This document shows positions 46,644-58,441 of a stretch of 64,000 bases of DNA, piece after piece. Location of the stretch: positions 119,536,001 to 119,600,000 of the forward strand of contig JBITNC010000001.1 in the NCBI GenBank assembly GCA_050084985.1, written 5' to 3'. The translations under genes and the position numbers were made by a program. The stretch's first letter is position 1, and each line of letters opens with the position of its first letter. The notes below the pieces were generated by a model, which did not search any database, was not told the DNA's origin, and worked only from the letters and a program-made list of their open reading frames with translations. The stretch comes from Nageia nagi. Taxonomy: Eukaryota > Pinophyta.

Positions 46644-48800
46644 GAAAAGGTGTAAGATATGTAAATGGAATCCATATTACAATTCAAGATGAGTTTAGAA
46701 TGGTCATATTAAGATTAGTATAATATACATATTAATGTGCCTTGAAGGTAGATGATAAATGGTTAAGAAAGTAATAAAATAGATCTAGAGGGAGAAAAAG
46801 GTTCTCTAAAGAAAGAGAATAAGATACTACTAGAAACTTCCAATAAAAGAAACAAGAGGAAGTTATTAGTTTCCAAATAAATTTCCAAATAAGTATATAT
46901 AATGGTAAAGGAATATGATATAATAATTGATGAAGAGTTAGAGGTCAAAATGCAGCTTATTTCAAATGTGGATAAATGAGATATAAATATTATGAATGTA
47001 TATAAACACAACATGATAGTGGTAGAGGATTTAGAGTAAGAAATTATATTTTTTAAGTAGAAGAAAAGCATTTCCATCACTAAAATATGTATAAGAGATT
47101 TAATAAATAGAGTTTTTCATGATAAGGAAAGTATAATTAAAACTAACCAAGGAGAATCATTAACTAATACAAAAATGATTTATTTAAAACCATATACAAA
47201 TCAATAGGCACATATTGTAAGGTCATTATTGATATTGGAAATATTGAGAACCTAGTACTAAAGAATATGGTAGAGAAGATTGATTTGAAGAATATTATAC
47301 ACCCAAACCCAAACAAGATTTATTCATTATAGAAATTTTGATCAATGTTTGGTAGATTTTAATATTTATCCTTACAAGCATGAAGTACTTTATTATATCC
47401 TATTAATGTATGCTTATCATATTTCATTGAAAATTTCATGAAAATATTATAGGAAGGAAATACATGAATGAAGAAGGAGAACCTACTCAATTAAGATGAA
47501 TAGAAAAGAGTAAAAATTGAATTCCTCGAATGAAAAAGAAGAAGTAGGAAGAATTTGTAAAAAGCCTTCTATGTCAAGAAAATAATACTTGAAGGGAATG
47601 GATAAGAAGGAGTCATATTTTCTTTATTTATTAAGTCCTTGGAAGCTAAGGGATTATATGTAATAAATAAATTTTCATAGGATGTGAAGAACTTATTCGA
47701 GGAGTATGTAGATACTTTATCAAAGGGATTACTTAATGGATTACCACTAATGAAAAATATTACAAATGCTAAAGGAAGAAAAAATATTCATCAACTTAAA
47801 ATGGTATAGCTTTATCAAGGATTTTATATACTTGATTTTTCTCATTTTCCAAGGTAATTTGAAGATGGATATAAAAAGAATTAAAGGCTATTATTGAATG
47901 GTCATCACTAAGACATTTATTTGAGGTAAGAATTTTTTAATGATCTAACTAGTTTCTATAAAAAGTTCACCAAAAAAATTAGTGGAATTTGTATATATAT
48001 TATGAAAGTTGTAAAAGGAGGAAAATTTAAATTCAAATGAACTACTACTACTACTAAAACAAGTCTTTCAATTTTGAAAAACAAGGTAATAGAAAAACTA
48101 GTTCTAGTATTACTAAACTTTAACAAAGTATTCTAAGTAAACTATTATACTAGTAGGACTAATATTTAAGAAGTTTTGATTTGAGAAGGTTAATCTATTG
48201 TATATCTTAGTGAGAAATTAAATAATTCAAATACAAAATACCAAATATATGATAAATAATTTTATTCCATTATTTAGTCACTCAAAAAATAGAGACATTA
48301 CATATTGCTAAAGGAGTTTATCTTTTACACAAATCATAATGCACTATGATGTATTAACAAGCATGAAAATTTGAGCCATAGAGACATGAGTGAGTTGAGC
48401 ACCTATAAGGGTATACATTTCTTTCAAAATACAAAAGTGGAAACTATAAAAAATTAATGTATGCTTCAAGTAGAAGATGCTTTTTGTTAAGTAAATTGAG
48501 AGTTCAAGTGGAAGGTTTTGAATCTATTAGGAAGTTATATAATAAAGATAAAGACTTTAAAAAGGCTTGGATAATTTTCAATAATCTAGTTTAGAGGGAT
48601 GGAACTCCTTGGTTAGATTATTTCTTGCAAGAAGGATTTTTTTCAAGGGATAACAATATTATATTTCTAAAGGCTTAATGAGTGATAAATTGGTAAGAGA
48701 GAAGAATAATGAAGGAATGATCAAGTATTTTTAAGTATATGAAACTTTGAAGAAAAACAAAATTACTAAAAAATACTAATAGATAAATATAAACATGAAG
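46644..48800 (+). pseudogene. pol: chromovirus-type gag end, protease, RT/RNase H, integrase N-terminus
   Basis: Continuation of the gene split at 30783. Protease is near 47210-47300 (I-I-D-I-G-N-I-E-N, where D-S-G is expected, then V-E-K-I-D-L-K and H-P-N-P-N-K). The RT entry region is at 47690-47760 (L-F-E-E-Y-V-D, G-L-L-N-G-L-P). The RT end and RNase H are at 47860-48420 (L-T-S-F-Y-K-K-F, Y-L-S-E-K-L-N, S-H-R-D-M-S). The integrase N-terminus is at 48480-48700 (W-L-D-Y-F-L-Q-E-G). The RT palm, including Y-x-D-D, is absent, so there was an internal deletion. Stops and shifts are numerous. The best match is to plant chromoviruses, judged by motif order; the clade is not resolved. Confidence 0.75.
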
Positions 48801-49890
48801 GTTAAGAATTTCATATAATATTATAGAATCTATTATGGTGCAGATTTGTTACAAGAGACCAATAATGGACTCAAGGGGTAATTTTTGGTTTGTTAATTCC
48901 ATAGATAAAGAATTACCATGAACAAAGAATTTCACCAAACAATGCAATTTTCTTTATTTTCAAATCTACACTACCTCCTCTAAGAGGATTACATTTCCTT
49001 TATACCCAAATTCCACCTCCAATTCTACCTAACAAAACTTACTAAAAATAGTAAGTTTTTTATTGCACATAGAAAAACTAGCTTACTATTTTTAGAAAGG
49101 CTACAAAATAGTTTGGATGAGTTCTGAATTAGAATCATGCATCTATATACATTGACTACACCATCTCTAATATAACATCACTGAAGTAATACTCTTATTA
49201 AAAACTACTAAAAATCTAACACTTTCAAAAATTGGGAAATAACTTTGCATACAAAATTCAGGGTCCAAGATGAATTCCTCAAGCCTCAAAAAGTGGTCCA
49301 AAAAATCCAAGGCTCTCTATGATATCCTTTCCATGATGTAGAGAATTTGATTCCAAGAAATTTGAAAAAATAATAGGCCCCAACGAGCACCTAAATCAAA
49401 AGTTACACCCCTAGCAAGGTGACCCAAGATTTTAGGCTTGGTTGAGTGCATCATATTAGTATTCTTAAAGGAAGGAATCAAAATACATGTTTATACCAAC
49501 CATTTCTCATACCAAAGAGGAAATGAGACAATATTAGTATGCAATTTGTTCGTAGAATACCTAGAATAAAAAAAGATAATGATTTTTTTTTTTTATGGTT
49601 ATAGATAGATTTTTTAAAATTTCATATTTCATACCATCCTTTTTTCATACCTAATATAAAGCAATTGTATGTAGTTAATCTTTGATTATTGTTAATTTTT
49701 ATACTATCTCTTTTTCTAGAATCTATATAAGCCTTAATATTATTATATTATAAAATATCAATACCATATAAATTAATATCCTTAGTTTAAACATCTTTGG
49801 TTAAAAGTATATAATTTAATTTAATATAATAAATTATAATTTAATATATTTGAGCTATTATATTAAGAAAACTAATATGAGGTAAATTGG
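48801..49890. other. AT-rich interval, nothing recognised
   Basis: The only structure noted is an inverted repeat around 49035-49090 (CTTACTAAAAATAGTAAG and a nearby copy). No 3' LTR for the chromovirus relic could be found. Confidence 0.4.
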
Positions 49891-49899
49891 TAATTAAAG

Positions 49900-51060
49900 A
49901 ATAATCCTTATTGTAAGGACATTTGATCATAAAAATAAATCAATGATAATTATTTTTATATTATTTATTGGTCATAACTTATTTACTAGTTAGATATATT
50001 CCTAATTTATAACTATGAGAATGCCTTACAGATTCCTTAATTCATATGTTAGCTCTATTATGGATTTTCCTTATCAAATCTATTTCTCTAAAACCAAATT
50101 TAATTGAACATGTTCTTAATTTTATAGCATATCCCTTTGATTTATAGAACTCAAAAATATATTATTCCCATGGTTTGATTTCTAAATATTTGACTAATCC
50201 TACTTAATTAAATAATAAATAAGATATTTGAAATTTTCACTAAATTATGTGAACTTGAATCTTTTCAAAAAACTTTATAAATTATTTATGATTTGTGATA
50301 CTTAATATCATAAGCATATTGTTATTTTCTTTGATTTGTTGTTAAGATTGTCCCAATTTCCATTGGATCTACTATTTGAGTACTTTCCCTTATATTTATT
50401 CTATCTTGTCACTCAAAAAATATTTTCTAAAAGATAAAACCATGCATATCAAGGGCATCCTTAATTATATCTTTATCATAACCATGTTAGATTTTAATAA
50501 TTTTTCATTTAAATTTCATTGATAAATCAATTGATATTTGATTTGATCATCATATTATAATACTTAAGAGAGAAAAAGTAATACCCTCTACAATATTCAT
50601 TATGAAATAGTTTAAAAAGGATGTGCTTACATTGTATATAGTAAAATAGAATAAAGGAAATAAACTTAATTTTATATAGCCAAGAACATCTTAAGAGCAA
50701 TTTAGCATGAATTTTGACTATATAATATGATGTTATTATTATCTGTAGATCAACATAATTTTTTAGATCAATAGTACCAAGAGAATTCTTAATCACATTA
50801 TCAAATCCTATAATTTCTATATCTTCTCTAAAATTATTCTATTCTATATTTCTAAAATATAATATAATATTCTCTCTAGATACATTAAGAGTTGAACTAG
50901 CATTAAATATACTAGTATCCATAGTAATTAAATCAATAAAACCATTGATTACTAAAGATAGAATATACATCTTATCAACTATCTAAAAATATTTAAATGT
51001 AAAATCTAAACCTAGTTGATAGTGCATTGAACCATCATAATTTATACCTACTTTTTGAGA
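49900..51060 (-). pseudogene. Tat/Athila-like protease relic, minus strand
   Basis: Minus-strand reading from about 51000 to 50560 gives M-D-T-S-x-x-x-N-A-S-S-x-L-N-V, a decayed D-T-G-S...L-N-V. Next comes I-I-G-F-D-N, then L-G-T-I-D-L, then L-L-L-R-C-S-W-L-Y-K where L-L-L-G-R-P-W is usual. This is the retropepsin pattern of large plant Ty3/gypsy elements. The part below 50500 is too decayed to assign. Confidence 0.5.
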
Positions 51061-52035
51061 ATACACTAGACCAAAAATAGCCTTTATAGGTAGTTTATAA
51101 CCATTCCTAAAGCGCTTTACATGTAGTTATCCAACTATTGTCTATGAGCTCATCACTAAAATCCATAGGGTATGAAAAACCACCCACATAGATGTAAAAT
51201 CACCTATACAAACCACTTAAAAAGGGAATTCAGAGATAATTTTAAATCAACCCTAAAGACCCTAAGGTGATGATTTAAAATCATCCTTAAAAGTCTTGTA
51301 AATTTAAGAAAAAAATAACAACATAAAATTGGGTTGGATTTGAGTGCATAACTCAATTTTAAAATTTCATAGGTTGATAATGTTATATTACACAAAACAC
51401 ATTCTTGATCTTATTCTTTATTCAAGTTTCAATATCTTTATTGATAGAAAACATCATAAAAAGTACAAAAAATAAGATTAAGAATATTTGGTAAGATATA
51501 ACATATTTATTAACCTATGGATTTTTAAAACTAAATCACCCATGCAATTTAAAACTAATCTAATTTCAATCTTATTTATGTAGTACTCTTTACAAGTGAA
51601 AAATTTTAAGTTGTAAATACTTCATGGAATTCAAAATTTTGAAGTTGTTTTAAGTAAACCATTGAATATTTTCAAATGACCATAGAAAAAATTTATTAGC
51701 TCTTGTTTATAACTACATACATGAACTTTAGTTTTAAAATATAAAAGTACCAAAATTTATGTATTATAGATCAATCTACAACTTAAAATTAAGCATAGTC
51801 CTTTGATCCAAATTAATACAATTTATCTTTATACTAAATTTATATATAATGATATAAGTCATATTAAGAGTATTTTCAAGTATATAAATAGTCATGAATC
51901 ATTACATTAAACAAGGACTTCATACCAATATTCTACTTTGTTTGATAACATATTCAATAACTACCACTTTCAACATGTCAAACTCACTTGAAGGATAAAA
52001 CAAACATTGTTTCCTCAAATACTCTTTCTTTCCTA
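51061..52035. other. AT-rich interval, nothing recognised
   Basis: No domain, repeat pair or RNA gene was found on either strand. Confidence 0.4.
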
Positions 52036-52040
52036 TAAAA

Positions 52041-53703
52041 ATACAAAATAAATCAATTACATGACATAATATAACTAAATAATTTCAAACTTTTCACTTC
52101 TATTACTAAAGAATTCCAATAATCAAATTTAGATAGTATTTTTTGTAGTTAAATATACAAAATATGATCTAATTCCATCCAAAAAATCTTGGTATTTTTA
52201 TGTATAGAAATTGTAAAATATTCATCAACCTATAATACTATAAAGAAATTACTACATAGAATTTGGGCCTAGATGGATTATGCAAAAATAAATACAAGAT
52301 AATAGAATTAATCCAAAGAAAATAACTACACAAAATGATAAAGAAAAGAGCAAAGTATAAGAAAAATGTGTATCCTTTTATAAACTTCAATCTAACTACA
52401 TCTAGTTATCTTCTTAATTCATATATATTTTATTAATATTCTTACTCTTTGAACATCATCTCAACTACCTACTTTAGCATAAATATTTGAAAAAAGAACA
52501 TAAGAAGGAGCATATTTATGCTCCAATAAAAAAGGATTATTTCCATAAATTCTCCTATTCCTACATTTTTATATGATCTACAAGCACCAAGAAGATACAT
52601 ACACACACCAAATATAAAATTTTATGGGTATCTTAGAAATGAAAAATAAATATTCCTCAAAATAACCTATAAAACAAATTAAATTTACATGATTTGTATA
52701 ATAAAATTGATCTTTGAAAGCCTTATAGACCAAAATTTTCACTTATATCATTAAAGAATTTCAATAATCATCTAGAGAATAATTTTAAGAAGTTAAATAT
52801 ATAAATTTTCATTTAATTTTACCCAATATATTCTTTGTATGGTTATCCATGGAAAATATAAAATTTGCATCAACTTTTGAAAAAAATAATACATAGAATT
52901 TGGGCCCTTATGGGTGATACAAACATAGGCATAGGATAATACAATGATTCCAAATAAAATGATAAAGGAAAGAGAAAATTATAATTAAGAGTTTCTTTAC
53001 TCTCTTTAGGCTAAAGTATCATATTAGTTGTAGCTCTTCTCTAACATATATTGTCCATCAATTATTTTCTATTTCCTTCAAGTATTTTTCCTTTCATCTA
53101 ATATTTACACCTCCTTCTCCAACTTTTTACTCTATAATTATATAATATTCTTGAAAAATAGTTCAATACCATGAATCCATAGTATTAAAAAGTAATACTT
53201 TCATAAATACTCCATCAATATAGATAGGTAGCTATGTTCACTTTACAATATGATATTAGTAATCCATGCTATTATTTATTTGTATAGATATTTAATAATA
53301 ACACTTTTTTTTAAAAAATGAAAGAAATATAGCTTCATTTGTACTTGAAAGTATGCATCATATCATTGTGCAAGAATATTTAGATATTGCATTACTTTGA
53401 ATCAACAATAATCTCAAAAAAAAACTCTATGTTTGAAATGATGATATAGATTCACATCCCTCACAACAATGTCCCTAGCAATAACAACCTAACTCATTAA
53501 TGTTTGTGCCTAATTGAAAAATCAAATTTACATGAATTATATAATAAAATGAATTTTTAAAAATATTATAGACCAAACTTTTTAGTTTTATCATTAAATA
53601 ATTCCAATAATCAAATATAGGAAATAATATTTAGTAGTTAAATATATAAAACATCATCTAATTACATCCAAAAAATTACCTATGATGTATAGCTAGCAAT
53701 CAA
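52041..53703. repeat. AT-rich block present three times
   Basis: Related blocks of 185-250 bp begin near 52041, 52672 and 53519. They share ATTACATGA or TTTACATGA, then AATTCCAATAATCA or similar, then AGTTAAATATA. The first two also share CATAGAATTTGGGCC followed by a GATAATA...AAATGATAAAG segment. The spacing (about 630 and 850 bp) suggests long segmental tandem duplication. No coding content was seen. Confidence 0.6.
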
Positions 53704-54261
53704 GAAATACTTTTCCACATAATCTAAAAATCCTCTCATCTAATCGATAACTCTTGATACTCATTTAGGAGGTGGCCTACAAATAATTATATTATAACAT
53801 CTAAGAAAGAAGTGTTTCTTATAACTAATTGCACTTAAGCACCAATGAAAAGACTTTAAAAAGTTGAAATATAATATGTACACTAATGATGAACAAAAGT
53901 AAATGTTAATGATAAGTATATTAAAATTTAAGATATATTCAGTAATTGCCTTCTTACATAACATCTTTCATGCTTGTATAATTAGACCATCATTGAACCA
54001 AAGGAGGTATGATATCATAATTTAGAGTTTAATATACTAACTTTTTAAAAATTATATGCTTATAGAAAAAGGAGCACAAAAGATGTCTCAAAATGGGGCC
54101 CAAATGCATTTAAGATACATATAAGAGCATGAATATGGAAAATGAACATGAACATGAACATGCCAATGCAATATTTTCTCAACATCATATGCCCATGAAG
54201 ATGGCACATGCTAATGCAGATGTAACATACTAATACAAATGGAACATGTCAATGCAGATGG
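53704..54261. other. interval with ATG/CATG-rich degenerate repeat
   Basis: At 54130-54250 the words ATGAACATG and AATGCAGATG recur, a degenerate 6-24-bp repeat. No ORF is supported. Confidence 0.45.
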
Positions 54262-55165
54262 AATATTTCAATTGCATTATTGACCTTCTTGGCCATGCAA
54301 GATATCTTGAGGAAACTTTGAAATTCATTATCAAGTTTCCTAAAAAACCTAAATTTGGTGTGTAGATGTGTCTTCTTGGTGCTTGTAGATCATCACATAA
54401 GAATGTAAGAATAGATGAATTTATTAAGAGTTGTGAAGAACCTTTGAGTATGCAATGATTATCATATTGCAACCAAGTTTATCTCTAAGATTGTTACAAG
54501 GGATATTGTTGCAAGGGATGTGAACCCCATAAGATAAAAATTGTATAGTCTACAATGATTGGAGGATATGCCATTCATAGATAGAATAAATATGTCCTTA
54601 AACCTTTTGATATGATGAAGCACTCAGGAACAAACCCTTATAGCATGAGAGACTCTTATTACATTATTCTTGAGATGAATCATTATGCATGAATTGTTGA
54701 ACTTTTTGGTTATGAAAGATATCATGAGGGAACTTTGAACTTTATTACTAAAATAACCATAAAACTTAAATTGGATGTATGGATTCATCTACTTGGTTCT
54801 TATAAATTGAATGTTGTGGTTTTGAATATCATAAAATAAATGAATGCAAAATGTAAAACAAACCCTTACAACATAAGGGACTCTTATTGCATTATTCTTA
54901 GTATGAATCATTATATATTAATTGATGAAATTCTTGTTTATACAAGCTATGTTAAAGGAGATTTGAACTTCACTACCAAAATACCCATAAAACACAAATT
55001 GAGTGTGTCTACTTAGTTCTTGTAAATCAAATGTTATAATTTTGAATGCCCTAATAGATATTCATGCAAAATGCAGAATAATCCTTTACAACATAAGAAA
55101 CTCTTGTTGAATTATTTTTAGGATGAATCATTAAATACATGCATTATTGACATTAAGAGGTATTT
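54262..55165 (+). pseudogene. PPR (PLS/E type) relic with tandem duplications
   Basis: The plus strand reads like the C-terminal E region of pentatricopeptide-repeat proteins, which are organelle RNA-editing factors. It shows C-I-I-D-L-L-G-H-A-R-Y-L-E-E-T-L, then P-K-K-P-K, then L-L-G-A-C-R-S (54270-54400). At 54553 it shows M-I-G-G-Y-A, then D-M-M-K-H-S-G-T, then R-D-S-Y-Y-I and M-N-H-Y. The R-D-S-Y...L-N-F-I-T-K block is repeated at about 54630, 54859 and 55079, a ~225-bp tandem duplication with growing decay. Stops and shifts rule out function. No upstream PPR array is visible, so it is an isolated 3' fragment. Confidence 0.65.
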
Positions 55166-55919
55166 TTTACCCTCATATTATACTTAAGTATGATTAAGAA
55201 ATTATTGATAAAAGTGGTGTAATAATGAATATAATTTATTGGTATGTTTTAAAACTAATCATGAGCATATCTTAATAAATTCCTTAAAAATAATTTATCT
55301 ATAACTTATTACCATTATAGAATAATATACATATTTCTTAAAGTTATCTCATTGGTGAGTTAAATTTTCCTTTCCAATAAAAGTATTAAACTTTTAAATT
55401 TTTAAACTAAGTGGAGTAGGATGCTTTAGGATATGAACTCTTAATGGTATAACATTAATTTATCTAAAATGAAGGGAATACCAACTCCCATTTGTATACT
55501 CTTAATTTATTACTTTAATATCTTAACTTCATGTTGAAGGGTATTAGGTTGTGTATAAGTTTGGATTGGTGGTATGAATGGAATATAAGACTAAACAACT
55601 ATATAAGGTTGGGATGAAAAGTAAAAGCTATAAACTATGAAATAGGTTTTAGTTCATAAAAAATACATCTTGAAATTGGGAGTATATTATAGGTACTAGA
55701 GTTTTAGAATGATATTGAAAATTTATAATATGGTTTTGATGAATTTTTTTTTTTAGTTTTTAGGTATCTAGGACAACCATACCTATAAATCACTAGGAAG
55801 AAATAGTGGAAAAGATTCTAAAGGTCTATTTTAGTATTTTTCTTACTATAGAAGTAGGTTAACTTTATGAAAGAGGACGATAAGGAGCTACTTGTTCAAT
55901 AATGGTATAATAGGTAGGT
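55166..55919. other. AT-rich interval, nothing recognised
   Basis: No gene is supported on either strand. Confidence 0.4.
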
Positions 55920-57236
55920 ATTTTGAGTGGGAAATAGGAGAGAAACCATCAAAAAAGCAATTAATAATCCTAAATCATGTAGTAATGAAATATATTTTTA
56001 CTATTGATAAAAATGGACTCTTCAAATATTTATAGATATTGTTGTCCAAATTTCTATTTAAATGTGTACCAAATTTTTCCTTTATTCTTGACCATAAGAT
56101 GTTGAAGCTTCACTTGCATTCTCATATTCACAATTTTCTAATTCATTACCAAGGATTATTCTACCATCACCTTTATAGTTTTTAATTCTTAATTTTTTTT
56201 TATAGAATCTTACTTCTTCTAATAGGCTTTAATGGTGTAGTTTATTTTGGCATTTAAGCATAGCATACGGTTTCAAAACTATGATTTTCAATTACAGGCT
56301 TGGAAAAAAAAACCTAGGACAAAAAATAATCGAGACAAAAAGCTAAAAAAATGTTTGAAGATAGGGTTTTGAATAAAATTAACAGCAAAATAAGTCAAAA
56401 GATATCAAATGTTTATCATGATTCCTTAAAATGATATTTATAAATAGTTTGATTTGTCAACATGAAAATGAAACTAATTTAATTATTGAAACTAAAATAA
56501 ACCTAAAATGCTTATCATTTTGAGTGGGAAATAGGAGAGAAACCATAAAAAAAGAAATTAATAATCCTAAATCATGTAGTAATGAAATATATTTTTACTA
56601 TTGATAAAAATGGACTCTTCAAATATTTATAGATGTTGTTGTGCAAATTTCTATTTAAATGTGTACCAAATTTTTTTATTTTCCTTTATTTTTGAGCATA
56701 AGATGTTGAATCTTCATTTGCATTCTCATATTCACAATTTTCTAATTCATTACCAAGGATTATTCTACCATCACCTTTATAGTTTTTAATTCTTAATTTT
56801 TTTTTTTGTAGAATCTTACTTCTTCTAATAGGCTTTAATGGTGTAGTTTCTTTTGGCATTTAAGCATAGTATATGGTTTCAAAACTATGATTTTCAATTA
56901 CAAGCTTGGAAAAAAAAACCTAGGACAAAAAGCTAAAAAAATGTTTGAAGATAAGGTTTTGAATAAAATTAACACCAAAATAAGTCAAAAGATATCAAAC
57001 ATTTATCATGATTCCCTAAAATGATATTTATAAATAATTTGATTTGTCAACATGAAAATGAAACTAATTTAATTATTGAAACTACAATAACTATCTTATC
57101 AAGAACACAAACATTCTTATGCAAACAATGAAGTAAAATATAAAATATAAATAATTAAATGATAATTTATTGATTATAAAAATTTAAAATTACAATAATT
57201 AATTACTTATATATATATATATATAAACCTAAAATG
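55920..57236 (+). repeat. 597-bp direct tandem duplication
   Basis: ATTTTGAGTGGGAAATAGG starts at 55920 and 56517. The copies run nearly identically for about 560 bp, with few substitutions and small indels in A/T runs. Copy 2 carries about 150 extra bp (57080-57225, including a (TA)n run) before the shared end AACCTAAAATGCTTATCATT. The ORF at 56601-56789 is inside the repeat and non-genic. Confidence 0.92.
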
Positions 57237-57640
57237 CTTATCATTGTAAAGTTAAATTCTAATACTATATTTTCTTAAGCTCGTTAAGATCTTTATGCTA
57301 TTTTGGAGTGACTTCTTAAGAATAAATTTTAGTGTGTACTATTTGTTCATCCTTTAAGAATAATTTTAGAAAAATTCAAAAAAAAAAAAAAAAAAACATT
57401 TCATTCCATATAATTTGATGATTATTAAGAATATTTTACTATAAAATAGTATAATCATTATTTATAATTATATTTTTGAAATGAGAGATTTGATCACCCA
57501 TTTCTTCTAGACATCACAAAATCTAATTTAAAAATCCTCAGTTCTTCTGGACATCACAAAAACAAAGATATTCTAGCATGATTTTGAAACCAAATATTAC
57601 CAAGAAAAATGAATTTCAACAAAGGTGACAGTGAAAGAAG
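57237..57640. other. AT-rich interval before the RAV locus
   Basis: It contains a poly(A) run at about 57379-57397 and two similar words near 57508 and 57545 (CTTCTRGACATCACAAAA). No gene is seen. Confidence 0.5.
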
Positions 57641-57734
57641 CTCAATCACATGCGATATACTATTCGGCAACGGGTTCGAAGATGCGAATTAGAAAGCCGA
57701 ATATATCTGAAACCGCAACAAAATATAAAACGTG

Positions 57735-57760
57735 CCGGATTTTTTCCAGGTGAAATCCGG
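57735..57760 (+). promoter_or_regulatory. inverted repeat enclosing an E-box
   Basis: CCGGATTT (57735-57742) and AAATCCGG (57753-57760) are perfect 8-bp arms around a 10-bp centre containing CAGGTG. It lies about 690 bp upstream of the RAV-type start codon. TGACGTG, a bZIP-type core, lies at 57812-57818. A regulatory role is inferred from position only. Confidence 0.4.
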
Positions 57761-58337
57761 ACAAGCATGGCCCAAGTTTTCCAAAGTCTGGGTCCCCCAT
57801 TAAAACCGTCTTGACGTGAAGTAAAAAAGAAGAGTGGGGTAAAATATTCCTGCAAGTGGAGAGTATAATGCAGTTTCCTAACCTGTATCATGAAGTGGAC
57901 CCGCACCGCAGGTATGGAGGAAGCATATGCACTGCCAGACCTTGACATAATTGCAAACAGAATTCAGACCAACCACACCCAAACCCAGTTTACCATTCTC
58001 TCCCATTGGATCCAAGTAATGGGTTGTAATTATCTCGGAGAAGTTGACTCCCCTGCACATTCTTTAATTGTACATTGTATATATTTCTGTGTGTGGTCCC
58101 TTGATCACACATCTACATCCTTGTAGATTTGGGTTTTGATCCTTTGGAATCATAGTGGGATTTGTTTTATTTTTACCCAACCTTCAGGCACTCTCCGATG
58201 CTCAATTATTGTCTTGTATAATTGAGATATCAGATCAACATGACGGCACCTGTAAGGATGGTGGCGGCCATGGCTCTTGACTGCAGCAAGTTTTAATTTG
58301 TGGGTACAGTGCCCTTCAATTCTAGGGGTATTGAACG

Positions 58338-58348
58338 TATATATATTG
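58338..58348 (+). promoter_or_regulatory. TATA-like box of the RAV-type gene
   Basis: GTATATATAT lies about 100 bp upstream of the start codon at 58442. Transcription would begin near 58370, leaving a short 5' UTR. Confidence 0.45.
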
Positions 58349-58441
58349 GGTTTTGTAAACGTTCATTGCTTCTGAAATTCGAATTATGTGAGCAATTGCT
58401 GTGAGATTGGGATTTCACCTAAGTTTTCTGAAATTTTGTGA

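Noticed and set aside
30779-46648. A clean 5-bp target duplication for the minus element 30784-46643
   Set aside because: TAATA and GAAAA match at only three of five positions; nesting is supported by the rejoined chromovirus gag instead.
46763-47080. 105-codon minus-strand Ser/Ile-rich ORF
   Set aside because: It is opposite the plus-strand chromovirus gag remnant and is low complexity.
57646-58126. ORFs of 60-100 codons in the RAV upstream region
   Set aside because: They overlap on both strands with no domain; this GC-richer stretch is better explained as promoter/5' flank.
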